64,000 nucleotides of DNA, from NCBI GenBank assembly GCA_031772625.1, contig CM062804.1, positions 1,017,952,514-1,018,016,513 of the forward strand, in the 5' to 3' direction. The position numbers and the translations under genes were made by a program. Positions 34,426 through 45,892 of this stretch are shown here, piece after piece. Numbering within the stretch: position 1 is the stretch's first letter; every line of letters starts with the position of its first letter. The notes below the pieces were generated by a model. The model saw only the letters and a program-made list of their open reading frames with translations, did no database searches and was not told the origin of the DNA. The DNA comes from Pinus tabuliformis. Its lineage: Eukaryota; Streptophyta; Pinopsida; Pinales; Pinaceae.

Positions 34426-35841
34426 TTACTTCATGACGTTGCACGAAGCTTAAAAAAGGAACAACATGTAGAGTTAGTTGTCAGTCACCACGGGTTAATT
34501 CGATTAATTGTTAGTCATAGCCTCACCCAGTAGCAAAGCATCTGGGAAGAGCTAATTGCAATAATTGAGGGAAGGGCGACAACACCATCCCCAAAATGTA
34601 AACATACTACCAGCACACCAGAACGTTCAGAAAAATGCAGAGAATTAGTAAAACAAAAACATGTTGCTAGTACATCTGAACGTCCAGAAACACGCCAGGA
34701 ATCGGCAAAGCGTAAGCATGCCACTGGTACACCCGAACAGCTAGAGAAATGCAGAAAATAAGTCTGGTTAGCTCGGATACGAGGAAGGCTGGAAAAGCTC
34801 CAGGAAAGCACCAGCCAACCAGTAGAAATTGAGGACGAGAAATCCTCACAGCCAGAAGTAGAAGTAGAGCAAGCTGAAGGAGAAGAGAAAGAAGAGGCCA
34901 AGCAATCTAAAGAGGAGGCCAAGCAATCTGAAGAGGAAAATGAGGAAGAAGCTGAGCATTCTGAAACAGAAGCTGAGCATTCTGAGGTAGAAGCTGAACA
35001 ATCCAAGCAGGAGGAGGAAATGGGACAGTAGGAAGGTAGCCCACCACAGGACCCAGTGGGAGAAGATGAATTGGCCGCAGTTTTGGCCAATATGGGTGAG
35101 TATGGCCAACCTTCCAGTCCAGCAGACCTCCACGAAAAACCCCAAGAGGAAAATGCATCTGAAAAACCACATGCAGAAGAGGCAGAAGAAGGAAATCTGC
35201 TTGTTCATGATGAAGAAGAGATAAGAGATACTGAGCAGGAACAATCCGTTCCTAAAGCACCAGAGGAAATTCTGGAGGAAGTAGGAACAGAAAAAGAAGT
35301 TACCCAGGAAGTGACAGAACCAGTTAAGGTTCCTACCCCAAAAAAACTAGAGCATAACAACGAAGAAACACCCCAGGAGAAAGATCCAGGGACTAGTCAC
35401 GGTCCAAACCGCAGCAGACAGAATGCTGTTCCTTCTAATGAAACATTGGAAATTAAGGAATTGCGAAAGGAACAACAGAGATTATTGAGCATAATAGCCA
35501 AACTCCACCAGCAGATCAGGATCCTGAAAGCAAGACAGAGGGTAAGGAAGACCGCAGGGAAGAAAAATGTGACCATTCCAGTAAAACTCCGCAGGGCAAA
35601 AATGCGGAGGACCAAAAATCGCCCTACTGTTCAAAACCCTGCTGAAAATCCAGCTGTTGTTCCAAACGATGCTGAAGAACAGACTGTTGTTCCATTTGAA
35701 AAGGAACAGCAGCAAACTGATATTCATGTTAAAATAGAAATGGATGATATGATGACTTGTGACAAGGAAATCCAGACGGAGGCACCACCCTCAGGGGTGA
35801 TAAGGGTTCTGAACTCAAAACAACGCAATAAGAAAGTTTAG
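34426..35841 (+). pseudogene. Downstream frame, acidic middle and basic patch
   Basis: A Glu-rich low-complexity region in broken frames (34515-35030) contains EAEQSKQEEEMGQ-type repeats, then a 261-codon open frame at 35056-35841. That frame is acidic at first (EEAEEGNLLVHDEEEIRDTE, KAPEEILEEVGTEKEVTQE), then has a coiled coil (EIKELRKEQQRLLSIIAKLH) and a basic patch (KLRRAKMRRTKNRP) that looks like a nuclear localisation signal. The segment VVPFEKEQQQ near 35690 is encoded by GTTCCATTTGAAAAGGAACA, a version of the unit of the tandem array. Ends at a stop after NSKQRNKKV. Confidence 0.6.
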
Positions 35842-36957
35842 GTAAAACTCCCGGCCTCCACTGCTGCATGGAGAAGAGATCCCAAGACAGTGACCTTGCG
35901 CAAGGGATTGAAATAGGCTTAGCAAGAAGTAGAAAGGCTTAGAGAGAAAACGGTCCCTCGCGAGAAGTATGAAGAACTCCAACAGCAACTAAGGAACATC
36001 AATCAATTCGAAAGCCAGGCCTTTGAAGGATGGTGAAAGGAACAAGAGAAGGTTGCAAAGGTAACTCGTAAGCTAGATATTGTTATCAAGCAGATGGATA
36101 CCTTGTGTTCTTTATACAATGACGTTTTAGAATGTAGGGCCCCTGCCAAAAACTATGCTCTGTTTTTACTGGAACAGTATTTACAATTAAAAATAAAAGT
36201 TGTTAAAGTAGGCGCCCCTATACAAATTAACACTGTCAAGGACTTTATAGACTGCTATAAACATTATGGGGTGAAGGTCCAAAGATTGCTGTGTGAATTC
36301 TATTTGCATAACCTCGTGCTAGATCAGGAGACTGAGTTGAACCCTGGCCCTTTTGTTGGAGACATCCAATTGCAAGCATTCATCTCATTTTGGGTTAATC
36401 AGATTAAATGGCTTAAAGCCTATAATACTTTCCAGAGGCAAGAAAATAGCCTAGACTTGTGGGTAAGGGCTGAGCCTAGGGACCCAGTGCAGTTGTGGAA
36501 AGCACATAGAAACCTCATGAGGACTCTGGGTTTCATTGAAACATTAGGAGCCATGCATGAGGCACTCATTCGACAAAGTTTAGAATATTTTCTTTCTATC
36601 AAAGACCTCGCCATTGATGCAGCCAAATTTCGGTACCGAATCTCTAATCCAAACATCTAGCTCACGGAACTGTTTAAGTATGAGAATTTTGAATTAGCTG
36701 CCAACCGTTTGAACCTCTATGGCGAAAGAATTTTGAGAGCAGGGCCATCCTGGTTAGGATATAGATTCCGCAGTCCAATTATCTGGCATCCTGCATCCAG
36801 ATATCAAGCCTTGTATGAGATGCCTGAGGGTCAAACAGGCCAGTTCTTTGACTACCTAGTCACTCACCACGGCTGTAGGCCTCCGCATGAGATTCCTTCT
36901 CTAGCCTATTCTCTCACTGCCTTGCATGTCAACTACAACATTTTCATGAGGGCATGA
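35842..36957 (+). pseudogene. Downstream frame, coiled coil and C-terminal helical domain
   Basis: Continues the protein through two early stops: LREKTVPREKYEELQQQLRN is a coiled coil, followed by KQMDTLCSLYNDVLECRAPA at 36094. Then LLEQYLQLKIKVVKVGAPIQ, DCYKHYGVKVQRLLCEFYLH, FISFWVNQIKWLKAYNTFQ and LGFIETLGAMHEALIRQSLE, a mostly helical domain. A stop at 36658-36660 interrupts it; it resumes with TELFKYENFELAANRLNLYG and ends FMRA at 36957. The order of parts resembles the E-family protein. Function unknown. Confidence 0.6.
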
Positions 36958-36961
36958 AATA

Positions 36962-36978
36962 GGGTAAGCAGGGGGGTG
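36962..36978 (+). other. Athila-like polypurine tract
   Basis: GGGTAAGCAGGGGGGTG immediately before the 3' LTR, the priming tract for the second DNA strand. Confidence 0.8.
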
Positions 36979-38618
36979 TGTGGAGTACTAAAAAGGTATG
37001 TTTTTGATGATCATTTCAGTGGCTTTTCAGTGGAACTTGTGAACCTTTTTGCATCATGAACTTGGAAAACAATAAAGAATTATAACAAAACATGTGGGAT
37101 TAATATGCAAGACTTAACCGCTGATAGTTGTCATTCTCTTATGCAGGAAAGGGTGAAAACGAGGAGCTGTTGTTCCAAAGAAAAAGACAAGAACAGGGTA
37201 ACTGTTGTCCCTTTGACGGGGGACCGAGTGCAAACAAGGCTAAGCAGATCGAAGCAAACCAGCCCGGAAAAGGAGGAGAAGACACCAAATAGGCGGAGGA
37301 GAAAAGAAGTGATTAAGGATTAACAGTTTGGCGAATCCCTTTATCTATCTTGTTACTTAGACATCTCCGCCGTCACCCTTATATAAAGGGACAGCATTGT
37401 TAGCTTTGGGGGATTCTGCTTTTATGTAATTTTCTGTTAAAGATCAAACTTTGATCATCGAGTCTCGTTGAGAACTGGTTCATTGTGCTTTTGTTTTATG
37501 CATTAATATAAACTTGGTGATTATCTTATCTCTGTGTATGGATTAACTTATAGCGGTGTACCCTTGGAGGCTAAGGGCCTGGCCTCGGAGGACACTTGCT
37601 CCTGTATCACTACGATTTTATTTCTGCATGGTTTGCTTATCGTCGTTATTTGGTAATCTGATATGCTTTATAAGTTGATATCACATGCTCTGTTAAGATT
37701 AATCCATTAAGGTTTTTACAGACAGAACTGTTGCATTGACTCTGCATTATAGTACTGATCCTTTCAGAGTTGATTGAATGTTATTAGTCTTGACCAAATA
37801 TTATTACTGTTCTGTTACAGAGCTTTTGTGCTGTACATTCATGTTATAGAATTTATCCGAAAGTTGTGTTCTTTACGATTCAGGAGTAATGCTATTCCAT
37901 TTTGAAACGCAGTCGTATTCCTGTTAATTAAGATTGACACTAGATCAGATTACTCTTCAACTGTGTTGTGTGTGTATATGATTTCCAAGCGTTGTTCCAT
38001 AATTTATCAGAAATTAGTGTTGTTCTATTAGTGTACGCTGATTGATTTGCCTTAAGAATGAAAGATTGTTGTTTGATTACAATGAGTGCATTTGAGTTAG
38101 TAGATTAAGTTTGATTACTACTCGCGAGACTTAGTTGTTTGATTGCTGTTCTATTTCAGAATTGTTGTTCCATTTTATCATTGTTGTTCCATTCTAGATT
38201 TGTTGTTCGATTTCTTATTTGTTGTTCCATTTGCCGTTTCATTTACTCGCATTTGTTGTTTTGGTGTGAGAGACGATCTGCGGTTGTAGTGAGCCTCGGC
38301 ATTTACTGTCTAGCTCCCAGACCTGTGGTCCATGCTATAATTTTCTTTCCATCAGTTTCCAAAGGGATGGGCTATCGCTCCCAAACCCTTGACTGATAAA
38401 TTGCCCAGTTTCTGAGTGTGTGATTTATTCCTTTGAAGTAACTTAGTTATAGACAAGCATGCGTTTACCCTTGTATTTTTTAACGCTGTACTACTAGCAT
38501 TATTATGAAAAATGATAGCCTCAGACTGAGACACTCTTTGGAATAACAAAATGCTCCCGGATTGACATATTAATGTGAGGTAATTAGAGGTGAAAGAGAC
38601 CCTTTTTATAGCTCTACA
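36979..38618 (+). repeat. Athila-like 3' LTR
   Basis: Partner of 27345-29013, 1640 bp, TG...CA ends. It is followed by the target copy ACCAT at 38619-38623. It lacks the palindrome of the 5' LTR. The accidental frame at 37105-37323 is shared with the 5' LTR. Confidence 0.95.
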
Positions 38619-38623
38619 ACCAT

Positions 38624-38813
38624 AACCACTGTTTTGCCCATTTTACCAAGAAATCCCGCAAAATCCGTCTCCCTCTGCAAATTTTGCCCACTAAGCTAAA
38701 TTCAAGCTGGTTTCGGACTGTAATTCTCTAAGAAAACCCAAGGAACTATCATTCTACCTATTTTGTTGCAAAAACCCAAGCTCCAAGTTGAAAATTCACA
38801 AGAAATTTGAATA
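38624..38813 (+). other. E2 leader, remainder upstream of the start codon
   Basis: The E2 leader resumes after the Athila-like insert and runs to the ATG at 38814. Non-coding (AACCACTGTTTTGCCC...). Corresponds to the end of the E1 leader, about 18814-19000 on the minus strand. Confidence 0.6.
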
Positions 38814-39097
38814 ATGGAGGCTCCAGTGGCCCTTAATGTTGCTCCCCTTAATGCACCTCACAAGGAGCTAGAATGGTTTCCCTTAGCTGATAGGGATTTT
38901 CAAATACAAGATTTAATTGGTGACAAAGACCATCTGCAAGCATTTTGTGAAATTAGAAACAGTTACCTAAACAAAACTGATCTCTATGGGATATGGGAAT
39001 CCAATATGCCCATATACTATCTCCCCTCAGTAAATGTATTCCCAGGTATAATCCGCCTGTGTTGTGCCAACTATGAGCCTACTCAAAGAGCAGTGAT
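38814..39097 (+). pseudogene. E2 long frame, N-terminal domain (5' fragment)
   Basis: The intact 5' end of the E-family protein: MEAPVALNVAPLNAPHKELE, PLADRDFQIQD, SYLNKTDLYGIWESNMPIYY, VNVFPGIIRLCCANYEPTQ and RAVI, cut at residue 95 by the Ogre-like insert. The counterparts in E1 are MAAPIALD..., PLADKDFQIKD and VHIFPEIVHMCHAYYIPSH, RAIM. The frame resumes at 46929 with IMTPSGTILFYITPDSINEM. Start chosen because both copies begin M-x-A-P-(I/V)-A-L at the same relative place. Confidence 0.78.
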
Positions 39098-40073
39098 TGT
39101 TATCGGGAATAGTGTCTATGTAGAGTTGCTAATCCCACTAAGGCTGGTAGCTACCTTAGAAACAAACACACTAAAAACTACTTTCGTTTTCCTTTATGAG
39201 AAATAGATAAGAGAAGAATAAGGAGACCAACCTCTGTCTTGCACTTGGTTCCTTGCTCGATTCCTCTCTCTTCTGGTAGGTCTTTGCCACTCGCTTCCTT
39301 GTCTACCCAGCTTCAAAGAGTACCTGTAGAATCAAAGCAGCATAACACTATCCAAGAACATAGATCTATTATCATAAACAATATAGGATCAGATGTACAT
39401 TGACCACACAAATGCATAAATCATCAATCATACAAGAATATGGAGGAAAACTTGAATAGATTTATTGATAATCAAGAAAGAGCAAAGAGAATTACAACCG
39501 ATTGTTCTGACCCAGCATCATCCTCTCAGCAAGTAAGCCCTTCTTTACCTCTTTAAAAGCTTAGATCACCCAACACTATGATATTGCACCAAGAAAACAA
39601 CAACACTTCCTTACAAGATACAAAATTCCAGCCTCTGGATCTCTGGGATGAGGGATCCATATATAAATGTCTGCAAGGGAGGTGAGTTAGCTTTTGAGAT
39701 TTGATTAGTGTCTTCCCTCTGATAGTTCTTGATTCTACTTGGAGATTGATGATCTCTTACTCATCCCTGGTCGAATTCAGAGAGGCAAGTGTCACAGGAG
39801 AAGTTTCTGGAAGATTCCATGCTTCTCCACCTTGTGGATTAACCCTTCCATTTGTCCCTTCTCGCCCATCGCACCCCATAGAAGGGATTTTTGACATGAA
39901 ATGGTCCAATTTTGACCAGTTCTGAGTAGTTTTTCATGGAGAACTTCTGGGAGATGCTGTAATTAGTTGAACTTGTTCTTATAGGGGTTGGAAAAACACC
40001 TTTAGGGACTTAGGAGCCCTTGGTTTATGGAAATTTATGCTTGGGGTTGCAGTGCCCAAAAATTTCTATAATA
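39098..40073 (-). repeat. Ogre-like 3' LTR
   Basis: Copy of 45893-46928. Starts (plus) TGTTATCGGGAATAGTGTC and ends TTTCTATAATA. It lacks a segment of about 60 bp that the other copy holds at about 46693-46752 (GCATTGCACCTACTATGTG...). Confidence 0.9.
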
Positions 40074-40090
40074 GTTGCCCCCTAAAGCAT
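40074..40090 (-). other. Ogre-like polypurine tract
   Basis: The minus strand reads GCTTTAGGGGGCAAC up to the LTR edge. GGGGGCAA is usual just before the 3' LTR of Ogre/Tat elements. Confidence 0.7.
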
Positions 40091-42590
40091 GAGGTCGTTA
40101 ATCTTTTGATGTCGGGTGAAATGCTTTATCATGAGGATCCAAAGTTTTTTCGAGCTGGGAGGTGACTTGTAATAAGATACAATACAATACATTATCTTCA
40201 TTTTATTTTCATGATCTAGCTGAGGCGGGCATTCCCATGCTCAGCTTTATAAATTCATTTTCATGTACATAGGACATATAATCGTCTGAGTGTAGACTGA
40301 TGATTCTGGTAGAGCCATCAAACCTTAGATTGGATGATTATCTGTGCAGCAATGATGTACATTTGATGTATTTATTTTCTTGAATATATATCGCAGCCTG
40401 GATGGATGAAACTAGATCCGGGGTCTTCAATCTCATTTGATCTTCACTCAAAGTACAAGTCGATCCATGTGAGAGATGTTCTGGAGTTGAACATGGAAAG
40501 ACATCGCCTGATTACCAGCCAATGATGTAAGCTGTTAACAGGTGCGAGAGGAATCACTGATAATGATAATGATCCTCAAGGTACTGCAGTACAATTCACG
40601 TGGTGTGAATAAGGGACTTGGCGTCAAACACCACGCAAAATCTTTCGGTCGAAGGCCATTGATGTAAACCTGTCGCTGGAAGTGAGAAACTTGCCATTGA
40701 GGAATGCAAGATTCAAAGTACTGAAAGGGTTGTTCCTAGATCGACTTCTTGGATAATGAGATGATGTCGACAAGAAGCGATCTGTCATAGGAGGGCCTTA
40801 GTGAATCCCACATCAATGACACAGAACGGAGCAAATGATTTTAATGGAGGTGAAAACAATCTGGTGATATACGGTTCAGGGTGGCGGTCATGAAAGAATG
40901 GAGCGAAAATGTATTATAGTGGGTGAGACATAGGTGAATTCTCTGAGCGACTTCTCTTGAACATATCGGCGACACTGACATGATGGATTGGTAGCATTAA
41001 CCCCAAATGTGGATGGTGTGATGGAACCATGGTGATGTGACCAGTGAATGGAACAACCCAACCCGACTCGGATGCGGAGTGAAAGTGTCATGTTCAAGAG
41101 CGACTTGCTACCAACAAAGTTTCTTCAAGTTTTCTTCCCAATTTTTTCCCTAGTCATTGCTGACCAGTACCTATTTATTTTTGTCAAGCTTGAGGAGGAT
41201 AACATATGCTTGTTCTATAATTTTCCCTTCGGGCAAACCCATCGCTATGTTTTAACGAGCCTAGTGATAGTGAAATTCGCTCTTGTCTGTTATGGACAAG
41301 TTTGTCGCTATTAGGTTTTAACGAGTTTAACGACAAAGATAACTCGGTCCTTTTCAATTTTAGAGAGTCTGAAAAGGAACGTAAAGGAAACTCCAAAAAT
41401 CCTTTTTTGTCATCTAATCCCTTAAGTCCGAAAAAGTATAAAATAATACGAAAGGGATGAATTTTCGGTAATTTTAACGAGCCGAACAAGACAAGCGCTC
41501 GATATTTTTGTGTAATAATCCCTCAGGTCCAAAAAGATTAAAATCTAAAGGAGGGATAGCACTTCCGGTCACTTTAACGAGCTGGAGAGGCCAATGGCTC
41601 GGCAATATTTTCATATTTTACAAGTCAGTTGAAAGGAGCTTAAAGGAGACTCGTTTTTTGAGAAACGAGTGATAGATTCGGGTAGCAGCTGATTCCAGGT
41701 AAGGTTTGGAATTTTCCAATCACGTCAGTGTCACAAGGATGGCTAATAAGATCACTCTTCGCAGTTGTTCCTTAAAAGGGGTAAAAAATCAAGTGGAGGC
41801 GAATGATCGGCCAATACAGAGTGGAGGTGATGATGAGAACACGACCAAGGCTTCAAAGGCTGAAGTAATACATTCACGATGGTTATTTACTGGAAATTGG
41901 TTCATTTTTTAATGAGCTTAAGCATTGGGGGAAACACTTGCTCACTGCTTATGTTTATTTTTTAACGATCTTGAATTCCGCGTTAAAACTGCTCAATTAA
42001 TCCAGTGGCATAATAAGGATGTCTCATATATAAAAACAACATTATTTCAAAGCTTTGCCCCACATCCTTTCTTTATGCAAGTTAGGAAATGACCAATCCT
42101 ACGAGTTTAAAGGGTTAGAGGGCCTATAAATTTAAAAAATAAATGGTCGATCTTTGCTTGCATGCCAAAAGGTTTGCATGCCCCCAGGTATAGTGAAATA
42201 GAGTTTCAAGGTTACCCTTCAATTTGCAGACAAAACATTTGTTTTATCGGGAAAGGCCTACCTTTTCAGGTTACCCCTCAATTTGCAGACAAAACATTTG
42301 TTTTATCGGGAAAGGCCTACCTTTTTCAGGTTACCAAAGATTGTTCTATTTGTGCCACAAACAAAACACTTCTTCGGCGATTTCTACTGAAATAGACAAA
42401 GGTGAGTGGCACAGACGCCTCCACTCACATAACTTTGAAGAGGGAATCTTATTCTAGTCTAATCCCCTTTTCCTAAATGGACAGGTGTGTCAGACTAGTT
42501 AGATATCCTTCGCGGAAACCTACCCTATACCTGAAGTTTTCCTGTTGAAACAGGCCAGGGTGCATGCCCCCTAGGTTTCAGTCATGCCTT
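40091..42590 (-). other. Ogre-like element, 3' non-coding region
   Basis: About 2.5 kb between protease and the 3' LTR with no polymerase remnant that I can read. It contains dispersed TTTTAACGAG words (41250-41259, 41316-41325, 41472-41481, variant 41572-41581, more diverged near 41910 and 41962), a 59/60-bp tandem duplication at 42210-42328, and short homology to GGAAAGGCCTACC. Small frames here are not conserved. Confidence 0.5.
42210..42328. repeat. 59/60-bp tandem duplication
   Basis: Two nearly identical units beginning GGTTACCC(T/C)TCAATTTGCAG and ending GGAAAGGCCTACCTTTTCA (42210-42268 and 42269-42328), followed by the start of a third unit at 42329. Confidence 0.9.
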
Positions 42591-42595
42591 CTGAA

Positions 42596-43048
42596 TCACT
42601 CGCGCTCATCAGGAGGACGGACTGGGGATTGATGAGACATTCCTTGCGTGAAAAGAACATTCAGGGTTGGTATATGACTATTTGCTATGTGTGAACCGGG
42701 GAATGAAAGTTGGTCTACGAGCTTGACCACTCTTCCTTCGTGCGGAAAACACATTACTCTAAAGAGTGAGGAGACAATGGCTCCCATGCAATAAATATAG
42801 TCTCATCCAAGGAGTAGATTATAATCCAGGGGTCCTTGGACTACCATTACGTTCATGTGAATAGTTTTCCCTCTCAATGTTATTGGCACATCAGGAAGGA
42901 TCCCTAACGGTCTACTGGTTCCTTTGTCAAAGCCTGTTAGATTTCTCATCTCAGGCAAAAGCGATGGCGAACCAAGCGCTTTCCAAGAAGTTGAGGAAAG
43001 GATACTCATAGAATCCCCCTCATCTATGATGGTACCAACCATAATCAT
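42596..43048 (-). pseudogene. pro: Ogre-like aspartic protease
   Basis: MIMVGTIIDEGDSMSILSST corresponds to the active-site strand of gypsy proteases; the usual Asp-Asp/Ser-Gly triad is altered to IDEGDSMSIL here (D-E-G). LTGFDKGTSRPLGILPDVPI, HMNVMVVQGPLDYNLLLG and, after an in-frame stop at about 42800, DYIYCMGAIVSSLFRVMCFP are the diagnostic second half in Ogre/Tat proteases. The frame ends at about 42596. Nothing downstream reads as reverse transcriptase. Confidence 0.75.
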
Positions 43049-43069
43049 TCTATATACTTGAGTGATGAT

Positions 43070-44152
43070 TCAGAATGGTACACTAGCCGGTAAATGGGGT
43101 ATGCCTAGTAGATTCCAGTCAAAGGAAACAACTAGGCTGCTTGGAGGTGGGACCGAATAGACGGCCGGGTATGACTCTGAAGAACTTCCTTCCTGCGGTA
43201 AAGGAACGGGTAGACTGCCCCCATGTTCATCGGAGTCTGTCTTTACGAAGAGAATTTGAACGATGTCGTTCTTGTTCTCTTCGGTGACTGTATCATCTGA
43301 AGATTGATCCTCTAAAGGCACGACCGAGTCAACTTCTGCCTCGCCCTTTTGACTTTCGTCTGGTATGGATTCAGATGGTTTATCTTCAATGATAGATGCT
43401 TCGGCCAACCACAAGGGCGTGTCAGCCGGATTTTCAACTAGTGATGGACTCGGCAAGAGTTTTTTGTATCCAAGAGGAAGCCGTAACGGTGAAACTGGAC
43501 AGTCGTCCAAGACTCTTTTAGCTTCGTCTAAGAAGGGACAACGGTGGACGGCGTGATCACCTTCACACAATTTACAAGGAAATTTATACCTTCCTTTTTG
43601 TCTAGGGGCTTCACTTTCACTAGTTGACGGTGTATGCTCAACATGATCGTCAGAGGTTGATGACACCGGATTGTGCAAACGAGGAGACCAGTCCCTTAAG
43701 ATCCGAGGGATGCAAGGACAATCTCGATGGTAGTGGTCTCCTTTGCAAATGACACATGGCGATTTAGGCCTGGTCAGTGCAGTGTGTGGATTTTCGCTAG
43801 ACGATGCTTGGTTGCCCCTTTTCGCCTTTGGCTCCTTCTTCTTCTTCTCCTTCTTCTTCTCAGTTACTTGATTTTGGGCTTTACCAGCTTCATCAAGTGA
43901 AGAGGAAGGAGGAGAGGAAGAATTGGACGAAGTAGAGGGTTGGGGGGTAACTCTAATATCGTTTAGTTGCTGACTTGATTGTTAAGGAATTACGGTGTTC
44001 TGAATGACAGAAGTCGAGAAGAGCCATACGGGCAAGCCGATTGTCAATCCTGGAAGAGACAATGTGGCCATATGGGGTGTACCAACATCTCCCCAAGAGG
44101 AGAAGGGACTAGGATTTCCTCCAAGGGGAACTCCTTGGTTGGTGGACTCCAT
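43070..44152 (-). pseudogene. gag: Ogre-like Gag, shortened, with two zinc knuckles
   Basis: Start at MESTNQGVPLGGNPSPFSSW (44152). A stop at 43983-43985 is followed in frame by a Ser-rich, then Lys-rich stretch (EKKKKEKKKKEPKAKRGN) and two knuckles, CVICKGDHYHRDC and CKLCEGDHAVHRC, each C-X2-C-X3-H-X4-C rather than the usual X4 before His. After them come PLGYKKLLPSP and an acidic tail (QKGEAEVDSVVPLEDQSSDD). The large capsid domain expected between the N-terminus and the knuckles is missing. Protease follows 22 bases later, in another frame. Confidence 0.75.
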
Positions 44153-45871
44153 TTTTCTCAACTTAAGATCAACGTAGGAAAGGTGATGATTATTCCGTTT
44201 AAAATAAATTTTAGACGCTTTGACACAACTTGTTTTTTCAATTCTTAAGAGTCGAGAAAAAACAAAAGATGACTCTAGTCGCCTTCGATTTTTAATGAGC
44301 CTGAAGTGCAAGTGCTCAGATGGACCTTTTCTGTTAAGGAGTCTGAAAAGGAATGAAAAGGACTGCTCTGGAAATCTAGATAGAGGGATTACCAAACCAA
44401 TCAAAAAACTACAGAATAATTTTTACGATACGGCAGTCAATCTTCCCGAATGCTGTGTTCAGTGCATTGCGATCGATAGGGCGGCAGACACAGCTTCCTA
44501 TGGATAAAGGATAAATCCTATTATGGTCTCCCAAAATATACTCGATGGTACGTGGGAGCACAAGTCCTTACTGGCACTTATCGTCTCAAAGTGGAGGAAT
44601 CACCCAACCAACAGTGAAAACAACAGTTACCAGACTTTACGACACCAGAATACTTCTCTAGCCTAGACTTCTAGATGTTGTGCGTTAGGTTCCAAATCAT
44701 TTTTAGATTCATTAAATTTATTTTATAGTTGATCTTGCTTAAGAAATTTTCCTTTCAGGTTCACCATGTGATGTAGATGTACAATTCCTAAAATGCAATC
44801 TAAGATGATAAACAGTCGTTTAATCTTCTTTCCGCAATGAAAATCCTAGCTACTAAGGAAAGAGAGATGGCGTTCTTTCAACAAAGAGCATAGAGCACAC
44901 ACTATGTGCACAGTCCTAAATCAAACCAAAAAATAGTCTAAATGAAAATGCACATGCATGTATTTGTTTTCAGCCTTCTTAATGTGTGAATGATAAAAAG
45001 AAAGCTAAGCACAAATCTGAATTATTTTCCAAAGCGACAATTACTAACAAGTTTCTTTTCAAAACAAAATGAGGACAATGACAACACTTTGCGATTTGGA
45101 ATTGAAAACTTGCTTTCGACACTAGAAAAAACTACTAATTCAGATCAAATACAAGAGTAACAGTGTAATTGACTATCAAGAACAATCAGATTCTCTTCTA
45201 TGACTGAAAACGACACTTGCGACACTTTCAAATCAAGAAATGACAGTACAATTACGCTACTTCTTTGTAAAGGAGAACTGAAAATGACTCAAAAATACAT
45301 AAAAACATTTACAGTTCTTTGCACAATGGAGGCGGAATAACAACAAGGAAAGGGGTTTCAAACAGAGGTGTACTGACTACAGGCAGCAAAACTCCTGAAT
45401 AGAGCTGAAAAGAGTGAACACAGAAACCAAAATTTAGGAACAAGGCCTTGTCTGATCAGCGCACCTATAACACAGTGAAACTGAAATGCAACGCACCTAC
45501 CACACTCGGAAAGTGCGCTGCATTTGAAGTTCACAAAACAAATAGTGCGCTGGACCAGGGACGAGACTTTGATTAGATTCCGGGTCACAGTTTGCAGTTC
45601 AGTTCAGGGATTTAGGCCAAGCAAGTGGTAATCAGTAAATCAATCAAAGGGGTGGATCTAAGGAGGTTACTAGAGCCACCATGAGGGCAATTAGAAAGCC
45701 TGTAAATCAATCATTTAATTCATAAACAAAACCTGGAGATTGGCTGAAGCAGCGTTGATCTACTTTTCACTTGCATAGCAAATGCAGTTCGAAGGCTAGC
45801 TGGGTTGACTTCAGGCTCTGTATATAAGTTTATAAAATAAACAAATGTAGATGAACAAACAATCTACTCGC
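44153..45871 (-). other. Ogre-like leader between primer site and gag
   Basis: 1.7 kb non-coding leader, typical of Ogre-type elements, which often have a long leader with an additional frame; no such frame is convincing here. AT-rich, with GTGCGCTG words at 45500-45555. Confidence 0.5.
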
Positions 45872-45889
45872 TCCCTAGTGGAGTCGCCA
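45872..45889 (-). other. Ogre-like primer-binding site
   Basis: The complement reads TGGCGACTCCACTAGGGA, three bases inside the 5' LTR. TGGCGACTCC(A/G)CTGGGGA is the primer motif of Ogre/Tat elements (Arg tRNA). Confidence 0.85.
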
Positions 45890-45892
45890 TTT

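Larger units (their letters stand above)
27345..38618 (+). mobile_element. Athila-like Ty3/gypsy element lacking gag and protease
   Basis: 11.3-kb plus-strand element with 1.67- and 1.64-kb LTRs, a perfect target duplication ACCAT (27340-27344 and 38619-38623) and a tRNA-Asp-type primer site. Reverse transcriptase, RNase H and integrase are recognisable, followed by a palindromic tandem array and a 3-kb extra coding region, the layout of Athila-type elements with a downstream env-like gene. The pol frame begins immediately after the primer site, so gag and protease are missing. It sits in the E2 leader. Confidence 0.93.

Noticed and set aside
34515-35244. Minus-strand Ser/Cys-rich frames
   Set aside because: Antisense shadow of the Glu-rich (GAA/GAG) coding region of the Athila-like downstream gene.
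33844-36957. Calling the Athila-like downstream region a true envelope gene
   Set aside because: No signal peptide, membrane anchor or cleavage-site pattern could be seen; only the position after integrase is env-like.
39701-39925. Repeated protein (ISVFPLIVLDSTWRL, also at 46496-46780)
   Set aside because: Looks like a duplicated gene but both copies are inside the two LTRs of the Ogre-like element, on the antisense strand of the element.
43365-43556. Plus-strand frame over the Ogre-like Gag
   Set aside because: Antisense to a convincing Gag frame with zinc knuckles.
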